DNA of 64,000 nucleotides, taken from assembly GCF_013402815.2 (NCBI RefSeq), contig NZ_CP058601.1:3224001-3288000 (forward strand), read 5' to 3'. Both the position numbers and the translations under genes were made by a program. The DNA is from Natrinema halophilum (lineage in GTDB: Archaea > Halobacteriota > Halobacteria > Halobacteriales > Natrialbaceae). Below the pieces are notes generated by a model. It saw only the letters and a program-made list of their open reading frames with translations. It had not been told where the DNA came from and ran no database searches. Below are positions 34,794 to 43,126 of the stretch, piece after piece (within the stretch, counting starts at the first letter, position 1; each line of letters opens with the position of its first letter).

Positions 34794-36368
34794 TCAGGCG
34801 GCCTCCGACTCGTCGCGCTCCTCGAGTTTGAACTTCTGGATCTTCCCCGACGTCGTCCGCGGGAGTTCGTCGATGAACTCGACCTCGCGCGGGTGTTTGT
34901 AGGAGGCGACGTTCTCGAGGAAGTACTCCTGAATTTCGTCGGCGGTGACGTCGACCCCCGGTTCGACGCCCGGGGCGGTGACGACGTAGGCCTTCGGCAC
35001 TTCGTTGCGCCGATCGTCGGGGATCCCGATCACCGCGCCTTCGGCGACGGCGTCGTGTTCGGCCAGTAGTTCCTCGAGTTCACTCGGGTAGATGTTGTAC
35101 CCGGCGGAGTTGATCATGTGTTTCTTCCGGTCGACGATTTCGTAGTAGTTGTCAGCATCCCGGCGAGCGATGTCGCCGGTCCGGAAGAAGCCGTCGTCGG
35201 TAAAGACCGCATCGGTGGCCCCTGGCATGTCGTGGTAGCCTTTCATGACCTGCGGACCGCGAACGAGGAGTTCCCCTTCCTCCCCAATGGCGACCGTTTC
35301 GCCGGTTTCGTCGACGATCTTCGCTTCGGTCATCCGGAGCGGCTGGCCGATCGTGCCGTGTTTCAGGCCGAACGTCGACCCGCTCTGGGAGTGGGTTGCC
35401 CCATTCGTCTCCGTCAGCCCGTACCCCTCGCTCATCTCGACGCCTGCGGTCTCCTCGAATTCCTCCTGGACCGCGACGGACATCTTCGCACCTCCTTCGC
35501 CGGCTGACTCGAGGCTCGTGAGATCGTACTCGCCGAAGCGTTCACTGTTGATCATGTCGACGTACATCGCGGTAACGCCGACGTAGTGGGTGATATCCTC
35601 TTCTTCGATCAGCGCCATGCAGTCATCGCCGTCCCAGTTGGCGGCGCTCCGGAGATAGACGCTGCCGCCGCGGATCAGCGGTTGCCACGCGGTGTGGGTG
35701 AAGCCGGTGATGTGATACAGCGGGAGCCAGACCAGACTGCGAACGTCTTCGTCGTCGATCGCGCCCTCTCGGGAGAGGATCGCAAACGTCTGGGCGCGGA
35801 AGTTGCGGTGAGTGAGCTCGACGCCCTTCGGCTTTCCGGTCGTGCCCGAGGTGTACGGCAGCAGTGCCACGTCTTCGTCGTCGCGTTCGACGAACGTTTC
35901 GTCGCCGCGGACGTCCGAGAACGCGTGAACGTCGTCGGAATCGGTGTCGACCGACACGACGATCGGCTCCCACGCTATTTCAGCGAGAGCCGCTTCCAGA
36001 TACGGTTCCAGTGCGACGTGAGTAAAGACGGCCGCTGCGTCTGTATCCTCGAGTTGGTACGTGAGTTCTCGCTTGCGGTACTGCGGATTGACCGGCGAGA
36101 CGATAGCACCGGCTTTGAACGCACCGAGCGCACCGATCAGGGATGGCGGACAGTTCGGCAGATACTGTAACACGACGTCGCCGGGTTCGATCCCGAGGTC
36201 GGCTAATCCGCCGGCGACCCGCGAGCTTTCGGCCTGCAGTTCCTCGTGAGTCATCGTCTGGCCGTGGTACTCGATCGCTTGCGTCTCGCCGTGGTGGCCC
36301 ACCGTCTCGTCGTGTAGCCGTGCGACGTTCCCAGATTTGGCAACCTCCCTCACACTTGCTAAATCCAT
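34794..36368 (-). CDS. Acyl-CoA ligase (AMP-forming)
   Basis: The product has 524 residues. The ANL motifs are LLPYTSGTTGKPKGVELTH, MSEGYGLTETNGATH, FFRTGDIARR and the core hinge DRKKHMINSAGYNIYPSELEELL, with the catalytic Lys in TTSGKIQKFKL. The 520-residue size matches the medium-chain/fatty-acyl or aromatic acid ligases rather than the long form at 3103. It is closely built like the ligase at 40098 (same PQYRKRE/PEYRRRE and MKGY stretches), so the two are paralogues. The TATA (minus strand TATTTTATATTC, around 36390-36400) fixes the ATG at 36368. It leads the operon with the 2-hydroxyacid dehydrogenase and probably the F420 oxidoreductase. Confidence 0.92.
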   Translation of the reverse strand: MDLASVREVAKSGNVARLHDETVGHHGETQAIEYHGQTMTHEELQAESSRVAGGLADLGIEPGDVVLQYLPNCPPSLIGALGAFKAGAIVSPVNPQYRKRELTYQLEDTDAAAVFTHVALEPYLEAALAEIAWEPIVVSVDTDSDDVHAFSDVRGDETFVERDDEDVALLPYTSGTTGKPKGVELTHRNFRAQTFAILSREGAIDDEDVRSLVWLPLYHITGFTHTAWQPLIRGGSVYLRSAANWDGDDCMALIEEEDITHYVGVTAMYVDMINSERFGEYDLTSLESAGEGGAKMSVAVQEEFEETAGVEMSEGYGLTETNGATHSQSGSTFGLKHGTIGQPLRMTEAKIVDETGETVAIGEEGELLVRGPQVMKGYHDMPGATDAVFTDDGFFRTGDIARRDADNYYEIVDRKKHMINSAGYNIYPSELEELLAEHDAVAEGAVIGIPDDRRNEVPKAYVVTAPGVEPGVDVTADEIQEYFLENVASYKHPREVEFIDELPRTTSGKIQKFKLEERDESEAA

Positions 36369-36371
36369 GCA

Positions 36372-36385
36372 CCATGATATCATGG
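36372..36385. promoter_or_regulatory. Perfect 14-bp palindrome between TATA box and start of the ligase gene
   Basis: CCATGATATCATGG is its own reverse complement. It lies immediately before the ATG at 36368 and after the TATA stretch near 36395, where a repressor would cover the transcription start. No matching site is seen elsewhere in the window. Confidence 0.45.
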
Positions 36386-36585
36386 ATGAATATAAAATAG
36401 TATTCCCGTCCCTGGTGGCGCCCCGGGAATCGTCCCGATCCATCCGCGAGAGACAGGTCGGGCCGACCGCGATTTCCCGCTGCCCACCGATCTTCGAGCC
36501 GTTTACGCGGTTTTCCTCGGTCGGAGCGACGGCTCGAGCGATTCCTCACGAACGTTGCTCAGGACATCAGGTTCTGGTAGACGGT

Positions 36586-36678
36586 GAGAGTCGCTCCACA
36601 TAGTAAGCGATGCGAGTCACTCCACATAGTAAGCGATGCGAGTCACTCCACATAGTAAGCGATGAGAGTCACTCCACA
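36586..36678. repeat. 26-bp tandem repeat, about 3.6 copies
   Basis: Units start at 36586, 36612, 36638 and 36664 (the last one partial, 15 bases). Each reads G(A/C)GAGTC(G/A)CTCCACA followed by TAGTAAGCGAT, with at most two differences between units. The unit equals the left end of the MITE-like copy 3 that follows, so the array is an amplification of that end. The part 36444-36585 contains nothing recognised. Confidence 0.9.
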
Positions 36679-36763
36679 CTTCGGTCGTGAATTCGCGACC
36701 AGCGGGTACTCGTTGGCCGCCCCAGTGCAAGCGGTGGGCAAATCGTTTCACCAAAACCATGTG
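36651..36763. mobile_element. MITE-like repeat, copy 3
   Basis: About 113 bp, aligning without gaps to copies 1 and 2: ATAGTA..CG.TGA..GTCA.T.CACAC at the left, then GTGAATTCGCGACCAGCG, TCGTTGGCCGC and AGCGGTGGGCAAATCGTTTCACC. The right terminus (CAAAACCATG) has decayed. It ends 86 bases before the broken thiolase/DUF35 gene. Confidence 0.75.
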
Positions 36764-36848
36764 CTGAGGTACCGTTCACCACAAACTATTTGCGTTCGGT
36801 TGCGATATCGAGAGACGATGCCACGATTCGCAGAACGGAAGGATACCG

Positions 36849-37530
36849 GTGGCTGAACCGATTTTGGCAGGTGTCGCCGAGAGTGACCTCGGCGAGACGC
36901 CCGACCGGAACTGGCTCGACAACGCAGCGATCGCGACTGTACGCGGGACTGTTCCGGCCGCCTGGCGCGTACGCGATGGCTGCTCGACGTCATCTGCACG
37001 AGTACGGCACGACCGAGGAACAGTTCGCGGAGATTGCCGTGTCGACCCGCGAATGGGCGTCGATGAACCCGAAGGCGGCCCAACGGGAGCCGATCACCGT
37101 CGACGACGTTCTCGAGTCCCGGCCGATTGCCGAGCCGTTTACCCTCCTCGACTGTTGTCTGGTCTCCGACGGCGGCGGCGCAGTCGTCCTGGTCTCCGAA
37201 GAGAAAGCGCGCGAACTCGACGTCTGTTGCGGCAACCGTCACCAGTACCCGCGAGCGGTCTGTACCGCCTGCGGAGCCGAAGACCCGCCGTTCACAGAAC
37301 GCGATGGCACCGGGACGATTTACACCTACACTACTTGCCACGTCCCCGGCGAACCCGGCTTCGGTGATCGGATGCCGTACGTCGTCGGCGCTGTCGAACT
37401 GGCGGAAGGCCCACGACTGCTTGCGATAATCGACGCGGACTCGGCGGACGTCGAGGTCGGATCGCCGGTCGAAGTCTCCTTCTGGCGAATGTCCGACGAG
37501 CCCGCGATGCCGGCGTTCGTCCCGGAGTGA
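36849..37530 (+). pseudogene. Fused remnant of a thiolase gene and a DUF35 OB-fold gene
   Basis: The GTG at 36849 opens a typical lipid-transfer-type thiolase N-terminus (GVAESDLGETPDRNWLDNAA) that loses sense near 36945. The sequence then continues in another frame with a thiolase middle part (PPGAYAMAARRHLHEYGTT, then ITVDDVLES and TLLDCCLVSDGGGAVVL). At about 37220 this runs without a stop into a DUF35 acyl-CoA-binding protein: HQYPRAVCTACGAED (zinc ribbon), GTGTIYTYTTCHVPGEPGF and MPYVVGAVELAEGPRLLAI. The thiolase lacks its nucleophile Cys region and its whole C-terminal half. In intact genomes the two genes are separate neighbours that work as a complex. Two deletions or one complex rearrangement best explain it. 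Confidence 0.8.
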
Positions 37531-37597
37531 GCGAGCGCTCACCGTATGGCGGCGTTCGGTCCGATTGGTTCCCCCGGAAAAGCTGCTGTTCGCGTTC

Positions 37598-38647
37598 TTA
37601 TTCGAGATCGACCGATGCCGTTCCGGTCAATAGCGTTTCGCCAGTCGTGGTGGTGGCCTCGAGTTCCGCTTCGGCCGTCCCCTCATCTCGATCGATCTCA
37701 GCGACCTCGCCGGTCGCGACGATGGTGTCGCCCGGGAAGACCCGCGACTGAAATCGGACGCCAAAAGACGTGACGTCCGCGACGTCGAACCAGGTTGTGA
37801 CCACACGGGACGTGACTCCGGCGGTGAACATGCCCTGTCCGAAGATGCTCTCGTTACCCGCGGCCGTGGCATAGGGTTCGTCGTAATGGATCGGATTGAA
37901 GTCGCCGCTGGCACCGGCGTACTTGACGAAATGCTGGCGCTCGAGGTCCTCAACGACGACCGTCGGGCCGGCGTCGCCGACTGCGAGGCCGTCGATCGTT
38001 CGCACGCGCTCGAATTCACCGGCAGTAGACGACGGGACGTCTCGATCGGCCGTGACAGTTCCGCCGTTCGCTTCGGCCACGTCTTCGGTGCTCGAAGCAA
38101 CGTCCTCGCCACTCGAGTCGTCGTCCCCGCCCACGTCGCTGCCATCGTCACCGTTGTCGTCGACCGCGCCCGACGTCTCGATTGCAGTCGACCGATCGGT
38201 CAGCACGAGGTCGTCGTTTTGATCCCGATATTCGGTTTCGAGGACGGCAAACGTCATCGTTCCTGCGCGGCCCCCCTCTCGCTGGAAGACGTTCGTAAGC
38301 GTCGTCGTCCCCTCGAGGACGTCTCCGACTGCGACCGGGCGCTCGTACTCGTGGGCTTGCTCGCCGTGAAGGACGTACTCCGGCTGGAAACCGAGATCGA
38401 AGCCCTTGCCGTCGACGTCCTCGGGCGTGTACCGGGGGAACCTGCCGACCTGACTGTACGTCAGCGGCGCGGGAACGCGCTCATATCCCCGGTTTACGGC
38501 GACCGATTCGTCTCTGAACACTGGATCGTCGGCCGTGATCGCACGCGCGAACTCTTCGACTTTGCCGGCCTCGATGCGAAAATCCTCTACCGTGACTCGC
38601 GAGTCGCCGACCATCGCCTCGAGTTCCTCGAGCGATTTCGTTGGCAT
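37598..38647 (-). CDS. Double-hotdog MaoC-family enoyl-CoA hydratase/dehydratase
   Basis: The product has 349 residues. The N-terminal half (about 15-160) is the FAS1-like/MaoC_dehydrat_N hotdog with FQPEYVLHGEQAHEYERPV. A 55-residue linker rich in Asp, Ser and Thr follows. The C-terminal MaoC hotdog carries YAGASGDFNPIHYDEPYA (catalytic Asp and His) and GQGMFTAGVTSRVV. It would hydrate enoyl-CoA to 3-hydroxyacyl-CoA or the reverse. The pair-domain build resembles R-specific hydratases of steroid or branched-chain degradation. The acidic linker is probably a halophilic feature. It is convergent with the broken thiolase/DUF35 gene, which would catalyse the following step in such pathways. Confidence 0.88.
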   Translation of the reverse strand: MPTKSLEELEAMVGDSRVTVEDFRIEAGKVEEFARAITADDPVFRDESVAVNRGYERVPAPLTYSQVGRFPRYTPEDVDGKGFDLGFQPEYVLHGEQAHEYERPVAVGDVLEGTTTLTNVFQREGGRAGTMTFAVLETEYRDQNDDLVLTDRSTAIETSGAVDDNGDDGSDVGGDDDSSGEDVASSTEDVAEANGGTVTADRDVPSSTAGEFERVRTIDGLAVGDAGPTVVVEDLERQHFVKYAGASGDFNPIHYDEPYATAAGNESIFGQGMFTAGVTSRVVTTWFDVADVTSFGVRFQSRVFPGDTIVATGEVAEIDRDEGTAEAELEATTTTGETLLTGTASVDLE

Positions 38648-38831
38648 CGTCGTTCACCGCCTCCTCGGTTTGGCTACTACTGCTGGTGCCAGTCCTCTCG
38701 CCGCTCCATGCCGGGCCGCGCTTCGTTGCTGTCTCCGTCTCATTACGCAATTAATACGTCACGAGTGGTATAATAGTACCTTTTGGAGAACCCGGGTCGC
38801 ACCCCTCAGGTGATCCGGTGAGCCAAATTAT

Positions 38832-38957
38832 TCAGCTTCGTCTGGACCAGTCACAGAAATTCGGTTCCCTGACAGTTGTCAGAATGGCCCACCCAACCGC
38901 TCCAAGACCAATACCCGCAGTTCCTAGTTGTTTGAGAACTGCACGCCTCTTTTTCAT
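38832..38957 (-). CDS. Short ORF consisting of a twin-arginine signal peptide (41 residues)
   Basis: The product begins MKKRRAVLKQLGTAGIG and continues LGAVGWAILTTV, a clear Tat-type signal with two Arg followed by a hydrophobic core, but stops after 41 residues. Such a signal normally starts a lipoprotein or binding protein. It may be the surviving head of a deleted gene or a small membrane peptide. The surrounding 38750-39225 is AT-rich (TATAATAG, TAGTATAAACG) and otherwise empty; a 106-codon overlapping frame at 38851-39171 on the same strand looks like chance. Confidence 0.35.
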   Translation of the reverse strand: MKKRRAVLKQLGTAGIGLGAVGWAILTTVREPNFCDWSRRS

Positions 38958-39225
38958 TCACTATACTAAAACAAATGCTGTGTAAGTACAAAAACTTTTT
39001 ATGAGGATACCATTCAAAAGTGCGGTTAGGTATAGTATAAACGAATATACAGTTCTCCATCGCTGAATCTGATTGGAGAAGTAAACCCCCTCGATTATCG
39101 AGTGAACGTGGGTCGAATAGCTTATAGTGACGGTTGATAAACCCGTAGACGAGAATGACTGGAGATATCATACAAGGTTCAAACGCACAGACAGTAGAAC
39201 GTATTGAGAGTTTGGAGGACTGTTG

Positions 39226-39996
39226 ATGACGACAGATCAGTTCAGCGTCGACGGTCAGACTGCGATCGTTACGGGTTCCTCGAGCGGGATCGGGAAATCG
39301 ATCGTCGAGCGGTTCGCCGAGGACGGCGCGAACGTCGTGGTCACGTCACGGGAGATGGAAAACGTCGAACCAGTCGCCGACGAGATCAACGAGAGCGAGC
39401 GTCCCGGGAACGCGCTCGCGTTCGAGTGCGACGTGACGGACCGCGACGCGGTGCAGGAGCTAGTCGACGCAACCGTCGACGAGTTCGGTTCGCTCGACAT
39501 TCTGGTTAACAACGCCGGGGCGGGCTTTCAGGCGCCGCCGACCGAGATTACCGAGAACGGCTGGAAGACGATCGTCGATATCAATCTGCACGGAACGTTC
39601 CATTGCTCGCAGATCGCCGCCGAGTACATGAAGGACAATGGTGGTGGCCGGATCGTCAATTTAGCCAGCGTCGCGGGTGTGCGCGGCTCCAAGACGATGA
39701 GCCATTACGGGGCCGCCAAGGCCGGCGTCATCAACTTTACCACGTCCTTCGCGGCCGACCGGGCCGAAGACGACATCTGGGTCAACTGCATCGCACCGGG
39801 CCTCGTCGCGACCGAGGGCGTCCGTTCTCAGATGGGCGTCGAGGACGACGCCGGCGGGATCGAACGCACGACCCCGGATCGCACGATCGGCAAGCCCGAG
39901 GAGATCGCCGACCTCACGCAGTTTCTCGCCAGTCCTGCTTCCTCGTACATGGTCGGCGAGACGGTGACGATTAAGGGGCTGCCACGTCTCGAGTAG
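39226..39996 (+). CDS. SDR-family oxidoreductase
   Basis: The product has 256 residues with VTGSSSGIGKS, CDVTDRD, VNNAGAGF, catalytic Ser in NLASVAG, YGAAKAG and APGLVATEG. The FLASPASSYMVGETVTIKG end is that of FabG-like or 3-hydroxyacyl-CoA/steroid dehydrogenases. A real Shine-Dalgarno site (GGAGG, 39213-39217) precedes the ATG at 39226, unusual in this window, so the transcript has a leader. It is followed after 101 bases by an acyl-CoA ligase with its own TATA (CATATACTTTT, near 40060). Confidence 0.9.
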   Translation: MTTDQFSVDGQTAIVTGSSSGIGKSIVERFAEDGANVVVTSREMENVEPVADEINESERPGNALAFECDVTDRDAVQELVDATVDEFGSLDILVNNAGAGFQAPPTEITENGWKTIVDINLHGTFHCSQIAAEYMKDNGGGRIVNLASVAGVRGSKTMSHYGAAKAGVINFTTSFAADRAEDDIWVNCIAPGLVATEGVRSQMGVEDDAGGIERTTPDRTIGKPEEIADLTQFLASPASSYMVGETVTIKGLPRLE

Positions 39997-40087
39997 CCGA
40001 GACGCGCGGCTCACGAATCGCCGTCGGCGAGTTCGAAACACGGTGTCTGTTACCACCACCCATATACTTTTCATCTTGAGTGAGAAA

Positions 40088-40093
40088 TGGAGG
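40088..40093 (+). promoter_or_regulatory. Shine-Dalgarno site of the acyl-CoA ligase gene
   Basis: GGAGGT ends four bases before the ATG at 40098. With the TATA-like CATATACTTTT about 30-40 bases upstream it decides for the MELDVV start over the in-frame codon at 40080. Confidence 0.55.
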
Positions 40094-40097
40094 TCAC

Positions 40098-41678
40098 ATG
40101 GAACTCGACGTTGTCCCCGCAGAATCCCTCTTAGAGCCCCCTTACGACGGCAACGTTGCACATCTGCTAGAGCGTGGAGCCGCAGAAGACCCCGACGCTG
40201 TTGCGATCGAACACGCCGGCGAGTCGATCACCTACCGCGAATTCGGCGAGGGCGTCTCGCAGTTCGCCGCTGGTCTCCGGGAACTCGGCATCGAGGCTGG
40301 CGACCGGGTCGGCGTCTACATGCCTAACGGGATCCCGTTCTGTACCGTCATCTGGGCCTGCTGTCACGCCGGCGTGATCGCGAGCCCGTTGAATCCTGAA
40401 TATCGCCGCCGCGAAATCGAATATCAGCTCGACCACGCCGATACCGAGGCGGTTATCGTCGCGGGGGATGCCGAGGACCACGTCCGCGAGGCAGTCGAGA
40501 CGCTCGAGACCGACATCGTCAGCGCGACCGCCGCCGCCGACCACGTATCGGTACCGGATCTCGGCGCGGGTGATTCCACCGTCGATATCGTCGACCGCGA
40601 GGACGACGACGTCCTCCTCCAGCCCTATACCTCGGGGACGACCGGCCAGCCGAAAGGCGTCTTGCTGACCCACCGCAATTTCCGGGTCCAGATCGTACAG
40701 AGCGTCTCGAGTTACAGCGCCGGACCGATCGATGGCGACGGAATTATCGTCTTGCCGATGTACCACATCACCGGTCTGCTCGGGATGATGGTGTCGCTGT
40801 GTGCCGGCCGAACGCTGCATCTACTTCGACCCGACCAATGGGACCCCGACCGCGTCCTCGAGAAACTCGACGAACACGACATTCCGGCGTTCAACGCCGT
40901 TGCCGCGATGTTCGTGGATTTGCTCGAAGCCTACGACCCTGACGAGTACGATCTGTCGTCGCTAGTACGGGCCGGTCAGGGAGGCGACAAGTTACCCGCG
41001 CCGATTCAGCAACAGTTCGAGGAGGCATTCGACGCATCGCTTTCGGAGGGATACGGGCTAACGGAGACGACGGCGACGACCCATACGATCCGGTGGTCGA
41101 CGCTCGGAAATCGGCCCGGAAGCGTCGGTCAACCCGTCGGCCACACGCGGTCGAAGATCGTCGACGGTGACGGAAACGAAGTCGGGGTCATGGAGGAAGG
41201 CGAGATTCTGATCGCTGGCCCGCAGGTGATGAAAGGCTACTACGGGAATCCGGAGGCGAACGAGGCGGTCTTTACCGACGACGGGTTCTTTCGCACGGGC
41301 GACATCGGAATGCGAGACGAAGATAATTACTACTACATCGTGGGCCGCGAAAAAGAGATGATCCTGACCGCGGGCTACAACGTATATCCGCGCGAGGTAG
41401 AAAACCTGCTGTACGAGCACCCCCAGATCCACGAGGCAGCTGTCTTCGGCGTTCCCGACGATCGACGTGGCGAGACCGTCGCCGCCGCTATTTCCCCGAA
41501 GGAAGGGGCGGACTTGACCGAGGACGACATCAAGAGATACATCCTCGGCGAACTCGCTCCCTACAAGCATCCGCGGCTCGTCGAGATACGTCGTGACCTT
41601 CCCAAGACGGGCAGCGGCAAAATCCGAAAGACGATGTTGCTCGACGAGTTCATCCAAGAGCATGAACTGGAATCGTGA
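40098..41678 (+). CDS. Acyl-CoA ligase (AMP-forming)
   Basis: The product has 526 residues. It has LQPYTSGTTGQPKGVLLTH, LPMYHITGLLGMMVSL, LSEGYGLTETTATTH, FFRTGDIGMRDEDNYY, the hinge GREKEMILTAGYNVYPREVE and the catalytic Lys in PKTGSGKIRKTML. This is the class of 4-coumarate/medium-chain fatty acid CoA ligases. A paralogue of the ligase at 34794 by shared motif wording. It probably forms one unit with the SDR before it and the MFS carrier after it (141-base gap), giving uptake, activation and oxidation in order (inference). Confidence 0.93.
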   Translation: MELDVVPAESLLEPPYDGNVAHLLERGAAEDPDAVAIEHAGESITYREFGEGVSQFAAGLRELGIEAGDRVGVYMPNGIPFCTVIWACCHAGVIASPLNPEYRRREIEYQLDHADTEAVIVAGDAEDHVREAVETLETDIVSATAAADHVSVPDLGAGDSTVDIVDREDDDVLLQPYTSGTTGQPKGVLLTHRNFRVQIVQSVSSYSAGPIDGDGIIVLPMYHITGLLGMMVSLCAGRTLHLLRPDQWDPDRVLEKLDEHDIPAFNAVAAMFVDLLEAYDPDEYDLSSLVRAGQGGDKLPAPIQQQFEEAFDASLSEGYGLTETTATTHTIRWSTLGNRPGSVGQPVGHTRSKIVDGDGNEVGVMEEGEILIAGPQVMKGYYGNPEANEAVFTDDGFFRTGDIGMRDEDNYYYIVGREKEMILTAGYNVYPREVENLLYEHPQIHEAAVFGVPDDRRGETVAAAISPKEGADLTEDDIKRYILGELAPYKHPRLVEIRRDLPKTGSGKIRKTMLLDEFIQEHELES

Positions 41679-41819
41679 TGGGGTGCCCTCTCCACACCCG
41701 GTCTGCACGCCGACGGTCGGTCGACGAGACGTACGGCCGCGCGACCCGTTCGATCTGGACGGTCTGTTCGGCTATCGACCGTTCGTTCGAATGACAGCCG
41801 TCTCTCCCGGTCGGTACTG

Positions 41820-43112
41820 ATGACTGATACGCCATCGTATTCGGCGGCGGAAATCAGGACGATTGCTTTCGCAGTCATCGCTGGCGTCTTCTTCGGCGGC
41901 GTTGCGACTGGTGTGGCCTTTCCGACGCTCCCGCTGCTCGACGAAAAGCTCGTTATCAGCACGGTAATGCTAAGCGTGATCCTCTCGACTAACCGGATCG
42001 CGCGACTGTTCATGAACACGCCCGCCGGGACGATTATCGATCGAGTCGGCGCGCGACGCCCGATGATTTTCGGACTGTTCACGCAGGCGCTTGCCCCTTT
42101 CGGCTACATTCTCGGTCTCGTCGTTCCCCAGACCGATCTCGGAACGGTACCAGTGCTTGGCAACGTATCGCTCCCCGGTGTCGTCTTTATTCTCTCGCGG
42201 CTGTTCTGGGGCATCGGAAGCGCGTTCGTCTTCATCGGGGCGTTCGCGACGATCACGTACGTTACGACGCCTGACAACCGCGGTCGGTGGGTCGGCTACA
42301 TGCGCGGCGGCCAGTCACTTGGCTTCCCAACTGGTCTCGTCGTCGGCGGTCTCCTGACCGACATCGCCAGCATGCAAATGGCATTTCTTATGGCCGGGGC
42401 CCTCGCGTTGCTCGCCGGTATCGTCGCGATGATCGTCCTGCCGGACGTCCACGCCGGTACAGAGGGGCGTTCCGCAAGTCTTCGGGAGGTTCCGTCGTTG
42501 CTTGCCAGTAATCCAACCGTCGTCTTGGTCGGGTACGGGAACTTCACGGTACGACTCTTGTGGGGTGGCATCGTTCTCACGACGCTCGCCCGTTACGCGA
42601 ACGATTTTAGCCTCGAACTGTCCGCTTTGGATGCAGCCGGTATAAGCGGAGTCGTTATGGGACTTGGCGTCGTTACGTCGGGATCGATGACAGTCGCTTC
42701 TGGCAGGATTTCGGACCTGATCAGCGATCGGACGCTAGTAACGATTCCAGCGTTTCTGTCGATGGGTGCTGGCTTTCTGATCATCGCATACGTCCCGACG
42801 ATCAAAGCGCTACTCGGTGCAATCGTCCTCATCGGGGGCGGTATGGGAGCGGCAGCACCAGCGCTACTCGCGATCATGGGCGATCTCACACCCGGCGACG
42901 AACTCGGACGAATTGGCGGGGCGTACCAGGTGATGGGGGATATCGGGCTCAGTCTCGGCCCGCTCATCGCGATCCCGGCGGTCGACAACTGGTTCGGGTA
43001 CCAGTTGACGTACGTTCTCTGTGCCGCACTCGTGGTGAGCTGCCTGACCGTCGTTTCAGTCCCCCTGCTTCGCAATCCTGAGGTCTCGAGGGCGCCGGTG
43101 GAAGCTGACTAG
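41820..43112 (+). CDS. MFS transporter
   Basis: The product has 430 residues and twelve predicted membrane segments. The loop 2-3 signature is readable as AGTIIDRVGARRPMIFGL, and a similar loop (SGRISDLISDRTLVTI) starts the second half, as expected from the duplicated MFS fold. Positively charged residues are few, fitting a halophile. It could bring in the organic acid activated by the ligase upstream or export a product; the direction is unknown. The next gene, an ABC permease, begins 14 bases after its stop, so read-through between the two is possible. Confidence 0.9.
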   Translation: MTDTPSYSAAEIRTIAFAVIAGVFFGGVATGVAFPTLPLLDEKLVISTVMLSVILSTNRIARLFMNTPAGTIIDRVGARRPMIFGLFTQALAPFGYILGLVVPQTDLGTVPVLGNVSLPGVVFILSRLFWGIGSAFVFIGAFATITYVTTPDNRGRWVGYMRGGQSLGFPTGLVVGGLLTDIASMQMAFLMAGALALLAGIVAMIVLPDVHAGTEGRSASLREVPSLLASNPTVVLVGYGNFTVRLLWGGIVLTTLARYANDFSLELSALDAAGISGVVMGLGVVTSGSMTVASGRISDLISDRTLVTIPAFLSMGAGFLIIAYVPTIKALLGAIVLIGGGMGAAAPALLAIMGDLTPGDELGRIGGAYQVMGDIGLSLGPLIAIPAVDNWFGYQLTYVLCAALVVSCLTVVSVPLLRNPEVSRAPVEAD

Positions 43113-43126
43113 AAGGCGAAACTGTT

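Noticed and set aside
38851-39171. 106-codon frame on the minus strand
   Set aside because: It lies in AT-rich DNA, has no motif, and its codon use differs from haloarchaeal genes; the overlapping Tat-signal ORF is more plausible.
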